From: Candidatus Nitrosopumilus sp.
Lineage (GTDB): Archaea > Thermoproteota > Nitrososphaeria > Nitrososphaerales > Nitrosopumilaceae
Assembly: GCA_029864805.1 (NCBI GenBank)
Contig: JAOTSS010000030.1
Span: forward strand, 1 to 22,359
Direction of reading: 5' to 3'
Length of the DNA stretch: 22,359 nucleotides
Every line of letters starts with the position of its first letter. Position 1 is the first letter of the stretch. Positions 15,403-21,816 of the stretch are shown piece by piece. The notes under the pieces were generated by a model. It saw only the letters and a list, made by a program, of their open reading frames with translations. It did not search any database and was not told the DNA's origin. Made by a program: the position numbers and the translations under genes.

Positions 15403-15561
15403 ACTCTTACAATCAAAAACCAATTTCATCAAAAATATGTAAACACTTCTCCATCTCCAAAATCTAGATGGGCATCTTGGCAACGTAAGAGCAGGAGCCG
15501 GCTGTGGTTGATATAATCTTTCAGTGGTAAACCTTTTCAATTAAAAATCATTTTTTTGGTA

Positions 15562-15759
15562 ATGGTATGCCAAAACCAATGCAAGAAATTCAAGGCAGTA
15601 AGACCTATCGGAGAGTCCAGATACGGATCTGGACAAAAATACTGTTCTCATTGCGGTATATTTATGAAAGTAAATGATCTCAATTGTCCGTGCTGCCATT
15701 ACAAGTTAAAGGTGGGTCCAAGTAAACGAAAACACAAACCAGATGCAGAACGGATTTAA
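15562..15759 (+). CDS. small zinc-ribbon protein
   Basis: A 65-aa basic protein with two or more Cys pairs: CQNQC near the N-terminus, YCSHCG, and CPCCHYKLKVGP, enough for two zinc sites. The lysine/arginine-rich C-terminus (SKRKHKPDAERI) suits nucleic-acid binding. The RPIGESRYGSGQKYCSHCG segment is typical of a recurring thaumarchaeal zinc-ribbon type, as far as I recall. ATG 15562 is preferred over the TTG at 15556, with an AATTAAAA box upstream. Function is unknown. Confidence 0.8.
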   Translation: MVCQNQCKKFKAVRPIGESRYGSGQKYCSHCGIFMKVNDLNCPCCHYKLKVGPSKRKHKPDAERI

Positions 15760-15829
15760 TTTTCATATTTTTCTACAATTGCCCCTCTCTCCTAAACAAA
15801 AAACACAATCAATTAGCAAATACTCTGCC

Positions 15830-15961
15830 ATGATCATATCTTGCACCCTTTGCAAAAAGCAAATGCAATTCGATACTTGCAGGATAAGGGATGTCTATTA
15901 ATATCATTGCAGATGTGTATGACGTGTGACTCATCTGGTGAGACCAGATAATTTCTTTTGA
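15830..15961 (+). pseudogene. dead copy A of a 43-aa zinc-finger protein
   Basis: Aligned without gaps to 17567-17698 (same 132-nt length). It keeps ATG, C5, C8, C17 and C29 and the identical KKQMQFDTC segment, but codon 24 is TAA and codon 31 is TGA where the intact copy has Trp. The upstream flank (from about 15783) also matches that of copy B, so this is a duplicated segment rather than convergent sequence. A truncated 23-aa product is possible but would lose half of the metal site. Confidence 0.7.
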
Positions 15962-15983
15962 AATCCCTCTCAAAAATTTAAAA

Positions 15984-16226
15984 TCATTCTTTTGGTTCTA
16001 ATGGATTGGTTACTTTGATCTTCTCTGTTACATCTTTGATCTTATTTGAGACTTCTTCAGCCTTTTCAACAACATCGTTTCCATCTACTTTTGATATTGC
16101 ATCTTTGGCAGTATCGACGGACGATTCAATCTCTGGTTTCAACACATCAAGGGTATTGGTATACAGTAAAATCCCGCCGACTACAATGATGCCGATAATG
16201 ATTACTATGATGATTCCCTTGGCCAT
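15984..16226 (-). CDS. small membrane-anchored helical protein
   Basis: An 80-aa protein: a strongly hydrophobic N-terminal helix (residues 4-24, IIIVIIIGIIVVGGILLY) and a charged tail rich in E, K, D and V (SVDTAKDAISKV, VVEKAEEVSNKIKDVTEKI) that forms a likely amphipathic helix or coiled coil. The N-terminus is MAKG, so the tail probably faces the outside (pseudoperiplasm), anchored by the helix. Coiled-coil membrane proteins of this type are common but unassigned in Thaumarchaeota. It has no partner in an operon. Confidence 0.75.
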   Translation of the reverse strand: MAKGIIIVIIIGIIVVGGILLYTNTLDVLKPEIESSVDTAKDAISKVDGNDVVEKAEEVSNKIKDVTEKIKVTNPLEPKE

Positions 16227-16381
16227 ATATGGTGATAATTTATTGGTGAAATTAAGGTTTGGCAGTAGAGCAAAAAAAATAAATGATTTCAGTATAACCT
16301 AGTCCGTTTAATTCAAAAAGTATAATGTTGATCTTGATCTGCAACATCATCGACTGCAACGCCTAAGAATGAGTCTAGCTG

Positions 16382-16573
16382 GTGTTCTACTATTTCCACA
16401 GCAATAACAGAAAGCCATTCTGTAATGCAGAAGGATATTTCAAGGTCATGCGATATTACTATGACGGTAGGGATCCAAAGCCGTTTGCCAGAGACATTAT
16501 GAGATATTGCCAGATTCATGCAAAAAAGATTGTAGGTGGTGACACTGTTGTCAAGACCTTGATTTTATCATAG
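16382..16573 (+). CDS. possible small protein, unknown
   Basis: A 63-aa frame from GTG, with natural-looking residues such as YYYDGRDPKPFARDIMRYC and two cysteines. In-frame stops lie just upstream, and no TATA is visible at the right distance, so it may be the remnant of a longer gene. An overlapping minus-strand frame (16313-16519) looks less protein-like. Confidence 0.38.
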   Translation: MFYYFHSNNRKPFCNAEGYFKVMRYYYDGRDPKPFARDIMRYCQIHAKKIVGGDTVVKTLILS

Positions 16574-16586
16574 GAAATAAGACTGA

Positions 16587-16856
16587 TTGACTGAACTTTT
16601 TGCGATTTCGTTCAATGATTTCTACTATTCATTTAGTCCACACATAACAGATTATGAGTGTGAAAATCCATTATTCAAGGAAGCAGTAAAGATTGCAATC
16701 ACTCCCATGATATCTTCTCTTTCGATTTTGAATTATGTTGATATGTCCTCAGATCAAGAAATATCAGGTTATGGGATTAGTTTGATTTTGCTCAATGTTG
16801 GAATGTATGTGGGAATTCCATTTATTGCATTTGTGGGATTTAGAAAAAGATTCTAA
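16587..16856 (+). pseudogene. C-terminal fragment of a CFI-box-type surface protein
   Basis: An 89-aa frame with only a TTG at its start (stop immediately upstream). It reads FNDFYYSFSPHITDYECENP, then the hydrophobic FKEAVKIAITPMISSLSI, and a final membrane span SLILLNVGMYVGIPFIAF ending in a basic RKRF. This is the C-terminal part of large exported thaumarchaeal proteins that carry a CFIATAAYG box upstream (from memory). That box and the whole ectodomain are missing here. It is a decayed remnant, or at best a stand-alone anchor. Confidence 0.6.
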
Positions 16857-16909
16857 ACTCTTTTGAGAACAGACAATACGTTTAAGTTCATAATGTATTT
16901 TGATTGGTA

Positions 16910-16999
16910 TTGAAACTACCACGAAATGACAAAAAGGCAATAATTGTAAGTTTATTGATGCTAGCTGGGATTGGAATGTACACATATTCAATTGTTTGA
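16910..16999 (+). CDS. 29-aa single-span membrane microprotein
   Basis: From TTG 16910 the frame reads MKLPRNDKKA, then a hydrophobic span IIVSLLMLAGIGMYTYSIV, then stop. A basic N-terminus followed by a membrane helix fits a type II/signal-anchor microprotein. A TTTAAGTT box at 16881-16888 is centred 25-26 nt upstream, the leaderless spacing used by neighbours. It is too short for standard calling. Function is unknown. Confidence 0.5.
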   Translation: MKLPRNDKKAIIVSLLMLAGIGMYTYSIV

Positions 17000-17109
17000 A
17001 AAATTATAATTTAGATTCTAAACTTTGTTTTTATTCAATTACTTCTCTTTTCACTTCAAACTTTTACCTTATCATTACCACGCTACATCTACAGAGAAGA
17101 CCCAGCATC

Positions 17110-17256
17110 ATGAAACAATTTCTTTTGGATCTGTTAATTCATGGATGTATTAAATTGGGATTAAAAGTTGGCATGCCAGGAAAACATATTGGTTCTGGAC
17201 CCCTTACTGATTCAAAATCAGGCCCCCCAATGGATGGTGGTAGGGGGATTCCATGA
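17110..17256 (+). CDS. possible 48-aa protein
   Basis: From ATG 17110: FLLDLLIHGCIKLGLKVGMP, then a Gly/Pro-rich tail ending SGPPMDGGRGIP. The composition is protein-like, but there is no clear promoter, family or metal site. A frame shifted by one (17168-17371) is also open. It is a weak call. Confidence 0.3.
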   Translation: MKQFLLDLLIHGCIKLGLKVGMPGKHIGSGPLTDSKSGPPMDGGRGIP

Positions 17257-17321
17257 AGATTCAACTCTTTACATGAATCTAAGATCATATGTGGTATGTG
17301 TTGATACTTCTGAAACTTCTT

Positions 17322-17339
17322 CTTGTATACCTGTACAAG
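17322..17339. other. 6-bp inverted repeat
   Basis: CTTGTA and TACAAG separated by 6 nt. It lies in a non-coding stretch before a pyrimidine-rich run; it may be an operator or a short hairpin. No further evidence. Confidence 0.25.
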
Positions 17340-17359
17340 TATGTGAGAAAAAATTTGGT

Positions 17360-17551
17360 TTAACCCCTTAACCCCTTTTTTCTAAACAATACTTCTCTCA
17401 GTGCAATTTTCAAAAACTGATTCATGGACGTATTCTGACTAGAGCCAATACAAGTAACTATAGTAATTGCCGTTGTTGGCGTAGGACTGCATCTGGGATT
17501 GACATTTTCACAATAACCATTCCCTCTTAAACAAAAACTTCCAAACAACAA
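17360..17551 (-). pseudogene. decayed alpha/beta gene, copy 2
   Basis: A 63-aa frame whose middle reads SPTPTTAITIVTCIGSSQNT, then SMNQFLKIALREVL, matching copy 1 at 14793-14939 nearly residue for residue. After LREVLF the reading diverges (RKKGLRG) and stops, so the C-terminal half is lost; the upstream part is unrelated. A homologous gene has lost its 3' end here. It lies directly beside zinc-finger copy B, as the copy-1 remnant lies near copy A. Confidence 0.42.
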
Positions 17552-17566
17552 TACAAGTCATCTGCC

Positions 17567-17698
17567 ATGATCATAACCTGCACCCTTTGCAAAAAGCAAA
17601 TGCAATTCGATACTTGCAGGGTCAGGAATGAGCATTGGTATCATCGAAGGTGTGTCTGGCATGTTGCGCATCTGGTGAGGTTGGATACTTTCTTTTAG
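17567..17698 (+). CDS. 43-aa zinc-finger microprotein (copy B, intact)
   Basis: A short frame with C5, C8 (CTLC), C17, H23, H26 and C29 (YHRRC), then two more histidines (H32, H35), a compact site for one or two zinc ions. It ends DTFF. The sequence MIITCTLCKKQMQFDTCRVR followed by NEHWYH is the only copy of three in this window with no internal stop. A promoter is not obvious (AT-rich upstream flank shared with copy A). Function is unknown; small size and repeated duplication are the notable facts. Confidence 0.55.
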   Translation: MIITCTLCKKQMQFDTCRVRNEHWYHRRCVWHVAHLVRLDTFF

Positions 17699-17760
17699 AG
17701 ATATTTCTTGTTAATAATGCCCAACAGATCAGTTAAATCTCATTTATTCCTTACATTGAC

Positions 17761-17994
17761 ATGAAATTACTGGAACGCATGAAGGATGAAACTATCGTCT
17801 TTCTGCTTTTTCCTCTATTCGTGTTGGTAACGGGTTCAATTATGGGGGCCAGCTTCTACAATTCCATCATGGTTGTGGCTGCATTAATGATTGCATTTCT
17901 AATGTATGTCGTAATCCGCTGGGCCTTCTTTGACAAGACAAGTGGTCTTGGAAAAACTGCTCATGGAATGTGGCGAAAAAGCTATAATGACTAA
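17761..17994 (+). CDS. small two-span membrane protein
   Basis: A 77-aa protein with two hydrophobic spans: FLLFPLFVLVTGSIMGASF (residues 14-32) and IMVVAALMIAFLMYVVIRW (36-54). A basic, Gly-rich C-terminus follows (KTSGLGKTAHGMWRKSY). Both ends are probably cytoplasmic. The AGTTAAAT box at 17731-17738 lies 26 nt upstream of ATG 17761. It overlaps the next gene by 8 nt, so the two are probably co-translated. No family was recognised. Confidence 0.7.
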   Translation: MKLLERMKDETIVFLLFPLFVLVTGSIMGASFYNSIMVVAALMIAFLMYVVIRWAFFDKTSGLGKTAHGMWRKSYND

Positions 17995-18262
17995 TATGTG
18001 CATGAAATGGTTTGTCCTTTCTTCATTTCTCTCACTTATGATGTTAGGATCATTTTCAATTGTCTATGGAGAACAAGGACAGGAAAATACACCTGAAGTA
18101 CAATCAGAATTACCCTGGCCGTCCATTCTTGCAATTTTGAGTTTTTTTGCATTTTTTGCCATAATCTTTTTTAAAAAAACGGGTACGGAAAACAATCCAT
18201 GTGCTACAGAATATTGGAAACAAAGAGACGATGATGCATCATACACACATAGTTCCAGCTGA
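17987..18262 (+). CDS. small exported/membrane protein with signal peptide
   Basis: A 91-aa protein. The N-terminus MTNMCMKWFVLSSFLSLMML plus GSFSIVYG is a signal peptide with a probable cleavage site after the Gly-Glu region. A short polar stretch (QGQENTPEVQSE) and one membrane span (ILAILSFFAFFAIIFF) follow, then a charged tail with one Cys. Three in-frame ATGs lie close together (17987, 17996, 18002). The first overlaps the previous gene's stop by 8 nt. With the upstream two-span protein it forms a small membrane operon of unknown function. Confidence 0.7.
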   Translation: MTNMCMKWFVLSSFLSLMMLGSFSIVYGEQGQENTPEVQSELPWPSILAILSFFAFFAIIFFKKTGTENNPCATEYWKQRDDDASYTHSSS

Positions 18263-18314
18263 TGTTTTTCCGCAATGACTAATCCCCTTTTAATTTAAAA
18301 ATTCTTCACAGCCA

Positions 18315-18446
18315 TTAATAATTTTCTGTATCTGTTGCAACAAGAATCTTAGATACTATGAGGTTAGAATCAGACATCAGAATTGATATCATCGCAGATG
18401 CGTTTGGCATGTCGCTCATTTGGTGGAGTTGGACAATTTCTTTTAG
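18315..18446 (+). pseudogene. dead copy C of the 43-aa zinc-finger protein
   Basis: Aligned to copy B with no gaps over 132 nt. C5, C8 and C29 are kept, and the second half YHRRCVWHVAHLV...DNFF is almost identical. The first codon is TTA instead of ATG, codon 24 (Trp in B) is TGA, and C17 is Val. The first half is more diverged than copy A's. It was therefore duplicated earlier, and only the C-terminal half is well conserved. Confidence 0.62.
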
Positions 18447-18550
18447 CATTTAATACTGATCAAAGTCAATTAATCTTTAATTTTTGGACTAAAGTAATTT
18501 TGATACATGTGCATCATTAACATTTGATTGGTGTCATTTTATTTTGATTG

Positions 18551-18718
18551 TCATTTATGACTACTGTTCACATGTTTTAGTAATGTATCAGAATCATCAA
18601 ATTCTTCATTACATAATTCACATATTTCTTTTTTCAATGAATCGCAATTGCATCCAATAGCTAAATATCTGCCACATATTTGACAAAGTAGTTCATTAGT
18701 CATTGTATTTTTTTCCAT
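18551..18718 (-). CDS. 55-aa C2H2-type zinc-finger protein
   Basis: A short frame from ATG 18716-18718. The first part has CQIC, CNC (residues 12-25); the second a textbook C2H2 finger C-x2-C-x12-H-x4-H (CELCNEEFDDSDTLLKHVNSSH region, residues 33-54). A second in-frame ATG is at 18703. An AATATTTT box lies upstream (about 18731-18740). C2H2 microproteins are rare in archaea outside a few lineages, and this one may bind nucleic acid. It is below usual length thresholds, but the spacing match is strong. Confidence 0.75.
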   Translation of the reverse strand: MEKNTMTNELLCQICGRYLAIGCNCDSLKKEICELCNEEFDDSDTLLKHVNSSHK

Positions 18719-19214
18719 ACAATACAACTAAAATATTTTTTCGTGGTTTGAGAATCAGCAAAAGAAAATGCACAGACACCGCTTGATTGAGGAATGACAA
18801 AAGTTGCAGTGATTTAGAATTTTCCGTGCGTGGTCATTTTTCTCAAAACATCTTGGCGTACAAGCCAATTGCCATCATGTGAAATTTTATTTGTCAATAA
18901 ATCTTCTTTTTACATCTATAAAGTCCATAAAAACATGTCAACTTCAAGCATCAAGTCCTTGTTTGAAGAATGAATAAGTAGGATTTTCATGCATTACATT
19001 CTTGTGCCGTGTGTAAAAGTCCTATATGTCTGATCTCTTTATAAATTGAATTTTAAAACAAGGCTAGTTTAATTAGGAAATCTATTTTTGGACTGGATCA
19101 GTAATGTATTAGAATCTGGATGATTTCAAAATAATTTAGAAATTATTTTATTTTCTCTTTTCATTATTACTTGAATTACCTCACTGTTCTAGGTCACAAA
19201 ACAGTTTCCTTTAA
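18719..19214. other. intergenic region with one possible micro-ORF
   Basis: Mostly AT-rich spacer. It holds the weak 27-codon frame at 18814-18897 on the minus strand, and on the plus strand a short Cys-rich reading (SCAVCKSPIC, about 18998-19030) preceded by an in-frame stop. I see no RNA gene signature or clear terminator. Confidence 0.5.
18814..18897 (-). CDS. possible 27-aa peptide
   Basis: From TTG 18895-18897: KISHDGNWLVRQDVLRKMTT, then HGKF and stop. The residue mix is strikingly protein-like (amphipathic basic helix), and a CTATAAAG box lies about 22 nt upstream, slightly close. It could be the conserved end of a decayed gene. Confidence 0.3.
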   Translation of the reverse strand: MTNKISHDGNWLVRQDVLRKMTTHGKF

Positions 19215-20069
19215 TTAAACAATAATTATTCCATTTTCAACCATGAAATCAATTCCTTTTAGAAAGTCATCATCAGAAATCAATCCCTGAGACCACCAAT
19301 CTGCATTATTCTTAATCCACTCAGGAATCTCTTGAGAATCACCTGTAATTGATTGTGAAGTTTCTTGAATTTGTATAATCTCTTCTTTGATCAGAAATTG
19401 TATTCCTCCCACGAATGCATTGTCATCAATTTGACCATCAGCCCACCACTTTGCATTATTTTGAATCCAATCTGGAATGGATTTTATTTCTGATGTAGAC
19501 AGAGATGATTCTGGTGATTCATGCTGTATTTGATTATCTTGTTGTGAATTGGATGTTTTTTCTAACAACCATTGTTCATAATTATAAATGGAATGATACA
19601 TGATATTGTTTGGTTCATCATTGTGTTTGAGACCTATTGCATGGCCTAACTCATGTATTGTTATTAGTAGTGCATATTCTTCATCAACTAATTCAAATTT
19701 TTTATTCAATCCATCCCCAGTCATAAAACCTAATGTTATGGCAACATACGGTTTACCATATTCATTTTTTGTATTGGTAGTATAGTATCCTAGTTTTTTT
19801 GTATTGGTTTTTTCATCTGCCTGATATTCACTTGCCCACTGAACAACAAAATCTGCATCTTCTAAGCTTGAAACTATATAGAATTCAGTGTTAGGTAATT
19901 GCTCTTGCCAATACTGAGTAGCATAAAATAACAAATTACCAAATTGAGTTTCCCAATGCTTCGGCATTTCTCCAACATACAAATTCCAATCCTTAGCTTC
20001 GGCATAAGGAATTGGGATAACAAACATTCCAAAGATAATGCCTGTAATAATGAATTGGATTTTTGCCAC
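19215..20069 (-). CDS. secreted matrixin-like zinc metalloprotease with IPxWIxNNAxWW repeats
   Basis: A 284-aa exported protein. Signal peptide residues 1-25 (FIITGIIFGMFVIPIPYAEA). The metzincin domain has the zinc motif HELGHAIGLKH (139-149, three His ligands and Glu140 as base) followed by the Met-turn NNIMY (Met157). A Gln/Ser-rich linker (170-195) leads to two repeats of about 35 aa, IPDWIQNNAKWWADGQIDD and IPEWIKNNADWWSQGLISD, each followed by FLIKEEII/FMVENGIII. These repeats recur on thaumarchaeal exported proteins. Function is probably extracellular peptide cleavage. ATG 20067-20069 has a TTATATT box near 20094-20100. No pro-peptide cysteine switch is seen. Confidence 0.92.
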   Translation of the reverse strand: MAKIQFIITGIIFGMFVIPIPYAEAKDWNLYVGEMPKHWETQFGNLLFYATQYWQEQLPNTEFYIVSSLEDADFVVQWASEYQADEKTNTKKLGYYTTNTKNEYGKPYVAITLGFMTGDGLNKKFELVDEEYALLITIHELGHAIGLKHNDEPNNIMYHSIYNYEQWLLEKTSNSQQDNQIQHESPESSLSTSEIKSIPDWIQNNAKWWADGQIDDNAFVGGIQFLIKEEIIQIQETSQSITGDSQEIPEWIKNNADWWSQGLISDDDFLKGIDFMVENGIIIV

Positions 20070-20260
20070 TAGAATTTTTTAGCATCCTTTTTTGGTTATA
20101 TTATTTGTCAAATAAGACAACTCTGCATTGTTATCTGGATTGGTGTATTTTTTTTATGAATCAATTGCGAGGTAGAAAATTGCGTTTTTAATGATTGCCA
20201 ATAATGTGTTTTTTGTCCGTAATGACATTTTTTGCATCATGTATAGTAAAGAAAGTAATT

Positions 20261-20290
20261 AAATCACGACCGCAAATCCGTGATTTTTTT
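20261..20290 (+). terminator. intrinsic-terminator-like hairpin
   Basis: An 8-bp perfect stem AAATCACG/CGTGATTT with a 10-nt loop, followed directly by further Ts (8 Ts in all). This is the strongest terminator-like structure in the window. It lies in a 277-nt gap after no plus-strand gene, so it may end an undetected RNA (about 20100-20260) or guard the next promoter. Confidence 0.5.
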
Positions 20291-20346
20291 TAACTGGCAT
20301 CCGATTATTGAATAAAAGACTAACTATCCAGTCATCCGACTATTTT

Positions 20347-20571
20347 ATGTATTTTTTAATTGAATTTTTTATCATGTCAGCTGTATTAGCACATCTTTTC
20401 CTATTTTCTTCAGCTCTAATAGGACATTTTACACTCCATATCATTTATCGATACAGACGTTACAGGTGTACGAAAAATTTCACTGACCATAATTTTGTCA
20501 ATGAACACAGTGGTTATGGTTTGATGTCGTGCAAAAGATGTGGTGAAAATTATCCTTCTAACTTGTTATGA
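20347..20571 (+). CDS. small membrane protein with C-terminal Cys-x2-Cys
   Basis: A 74-aa protein: an N-terminal hydrophobic stretch (LIEFFIMSAVLAHLFLFSSA), a basic turn (YRYRRYRC), and a C-terminal CTKNFTDHNFVNEH...CKRCGENY region with three cysteines and two or more histidines, resembling a CxxC zinc site. ATG 20347 is chosen over TTG 20308; an AATAAAAG box (20310-20317) is 30 nt or more upstream. It is probably a membrane-tethered zinc ribbon. No family was recognised. Confidence 0.58.
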   Translation: MYFLIEFFIMSAVLAHLFLFSSALIGHFTLHIIYRYRRYRCTKNFTDHNFVNEHSGYGLMSCKRCGENYPSNLL

Positions 20572-20594
20572 GACCTTTGAAATTTTATTCAAAT

Positions 20595-20621
20595 TGTTAA
20601 CACTGTTAACGATGTTAACAG
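20595..20621. repeat. three tandem TGTTAACNN units (operator-like)
   Basis: Three direct copies of a 9-bp unit TGTTAACNN, each holding the palindrome GTTAAC (20596, 20605 and 20614). They lie 34-60 nt upstream of the ATG at 20655, immediately upstream of the TAAATATC box (20627-20634). That is where an archaeal activator or repressor would act on TFB/TBP recruitment. The 9-bp period is close to one helical turn but not equal to it. Confidence 0.6.
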
Positions 20622-20654
20622 GAATCGTAAATATCATTATTACATAATAAATTT

Positions 20655-20879
20655 ATGAAAGAACACAATAGAGGAGAAATCATTCTCGAACATCTAAACA
20701 TTCAAGAAAGCAGTAAATGCGACGATAGTAACAATCCCTCAACTAATAACAACAATTACAAAATATGTCCACAATGCGGACAAGGACTATTTCCATTCAA
20801 GTATGGATTATGTATATGTGGAAAACAAATAGGATTCAGAAAATTTCTTGTCAACAAAGAGGCCTATCACTTTGGGTGA
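20655..20879 (+). CDS. small zinc-ribbon protein
   Basis: A 74-aa hydrophilic protein. N-terminal helix KEHNRGEIILEHLNIQE, an Asn-rich linker (SNNPSTNNNNYK), then a zinc ribbon CPQCGQGLFPFKYGLCICG (C-x2-C...C-x-C). The C-terminal tail is basic. A TAAATATC box is 26 nt upstream, and the TGTTAACNN repeats sit before it. The next gene begins in its last codons, so the two are likely co-expressed. Confidence 0.75.
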   Translation: MKEHNRGEIILEHLNIQESSKCDDSNNPSTNNNNYKICPQCGQGLFPFKYGLCICGKQIGFRKFLVNKEAYHFG

Positions 20880-21108
20880 TCTTGAAACCATTGCACCAAT
20901 ATTCTTACTGATGGGATTGGTGTTAATTCTAGGCTATCTGGTACCCGTAGTACTAGGCCGCATTGATGACATAAGAACAGCTAAAACACAAAATAAAGAA
21001 AATCTAAAATGGAAATGCAAATGTGGTACTATACTGATTAATCATTCATGTGCTTCATGTGATGTGTTAAATCGTTCAGGAGTACAACTTATTGTCCTGA
21101 TTGCTTAA
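20872..21108 (+). CDS. membrane protein with C-terminal zinc ribbon, C-terminus probably frameshifted
   Basis: One span (FLLMGLVLILGYLVPVVLG, residues 11-30), then a charged loop and a zinc ribbon CKCG...CASC. The TTG at 20872 overlaps the previous gene's stop; TTG 20848 and ATG 20911 are alternatives. After DVLNRSG the annotated frame ends in VQLIVLIA. One frame over, the same DNA continues TTYCPDCLNHPKDRIAC to TAG 21135-21137, giving the CPDC and final C expected for a second zinc site. A 1-nt error or mutation near 21080 is likely. It pairs with the zinc-ribbon gene upstream. Confidence 0.6.
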   Translation: MGDLETIAPIFLLMGLVLILGYLVPVVLGRIDDIRTAKTQNKENLKWKCKCGTILINHSCASCDVLNRSGVQLIVLIA

Positions 21109-21454
21109 ACCATCCAAAGGATCGTATTGCTTGTTAGAGTAAAAATCACTGCATTGAAGATATTACTAATTTTATTCTCAACACTTTTTTCTGTTGTAAG
21201 GGATATTGAAATTGTCTAATTTTATTTTATGACTCCATAAATCTCATGTTTTACAAGTACAAGATTATTTTTTGTTATTACACTCAGAATTGTATTGTTT
21301 TACTAGTGACTTTGTTGCAGAATTTTCTGCTTCTAGTATGGGAGACATGCCTATTGAGATCTTTATTGATGTGAAAAGTGCGCAGACCTAAATTGTAGGA
21401 ACTCTTGACATCACGTTTGAATGATTAATCATAAAAACAAACTGAAATTAGAAT
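21109..21454. other. intergenic region without a clear gene
   Basis: The first 29 nt probably belong to the true end of the preceding gene in another frame. The rest is AT-rich. A 33-codon frame from TTG 21290 (ending DFVAEFSASS...VKSAQT, stop 21389-21391) looks slightly protein-like but has no promoter or family support. Confidence 0.45.
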
Positions 21455-21775
21455 TTAATAGTTATTATCATAATTTGTATCCACATAATTGTTATGATCT
21501 CTTGTTATCTCATAATTTTGATCATCAAACTTCCATTGTTGCTCTGTAAGCTTACGTGTCCTTTCTATTTCTGCATCTGTTTGTACCCTTTTTATCTTCA
21601 CATTTTTATCATTTTTCTTTTGTTTGGATTTTATTATTTTCTTGTATGAGTCCATTACAAAATCTGCATCTTCTGTAGATATTATTTTTCCATATCGCAA
21701 ATATTTGATCCACTCTTCATTTTCTTTTACAATTTTTACAAATGTATTGACATCTTTAGTCTCTATTGCTTTCAT
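21455..21775 (-). CDS. hypothetical charged helical protein
   Basis: A 106-aa protein with long amphipathic helices (NTFVKIVKENEEWIKYL, VMDSYKKIIKSKQKKND) and an Asn/Asp/Tyr-rich tail. No motif was recognised. ATG 21775 is the only start codon, but the frame stays open for some 14-20 codons upstream (TWKEQLAIISSKIIEGWKII) into the end of the winged-helix gene, with no ATG, GTG or TTG. A non-standard start or a frameshift from the upstream gene could give a longer product. It is probably in an operon with that gene. Confidence 0.68.
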   Translation of the reverse strand: MKAIETKDVNTFVKIVKENEEWIKYLRYGKIISTEDADFVMDSYKKIIKSKQKKNDKNVKIKRVQTDAEIERTRKLTEQQWKFDDQNYEITRDHNNYVDTNYDNNY

Positions 21776-21816
21776 GATAATTTTCCAGCCTTCTATTATT
21801 TTGGAACTAATTATTG

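Noticed and set aside
16313..16519. 68-codon minus-strand frame
   Set aside because: Less protein-like than the opposing frame and no promoter; neither is certain.
17168..17371. 67-codon plus-strand frame
   Set aside because: Overlaps the 17110 frame and has no promoter or motif; at most the tail of a decayed gene.
15830..18446. Stop-codon recoding (TGA/TAA read as Trp) in the zinc-finger copies
   Set aside because: Copy A uses TAA as well as TGA and copy C lacks a start codon; decay is simpler than recoding.
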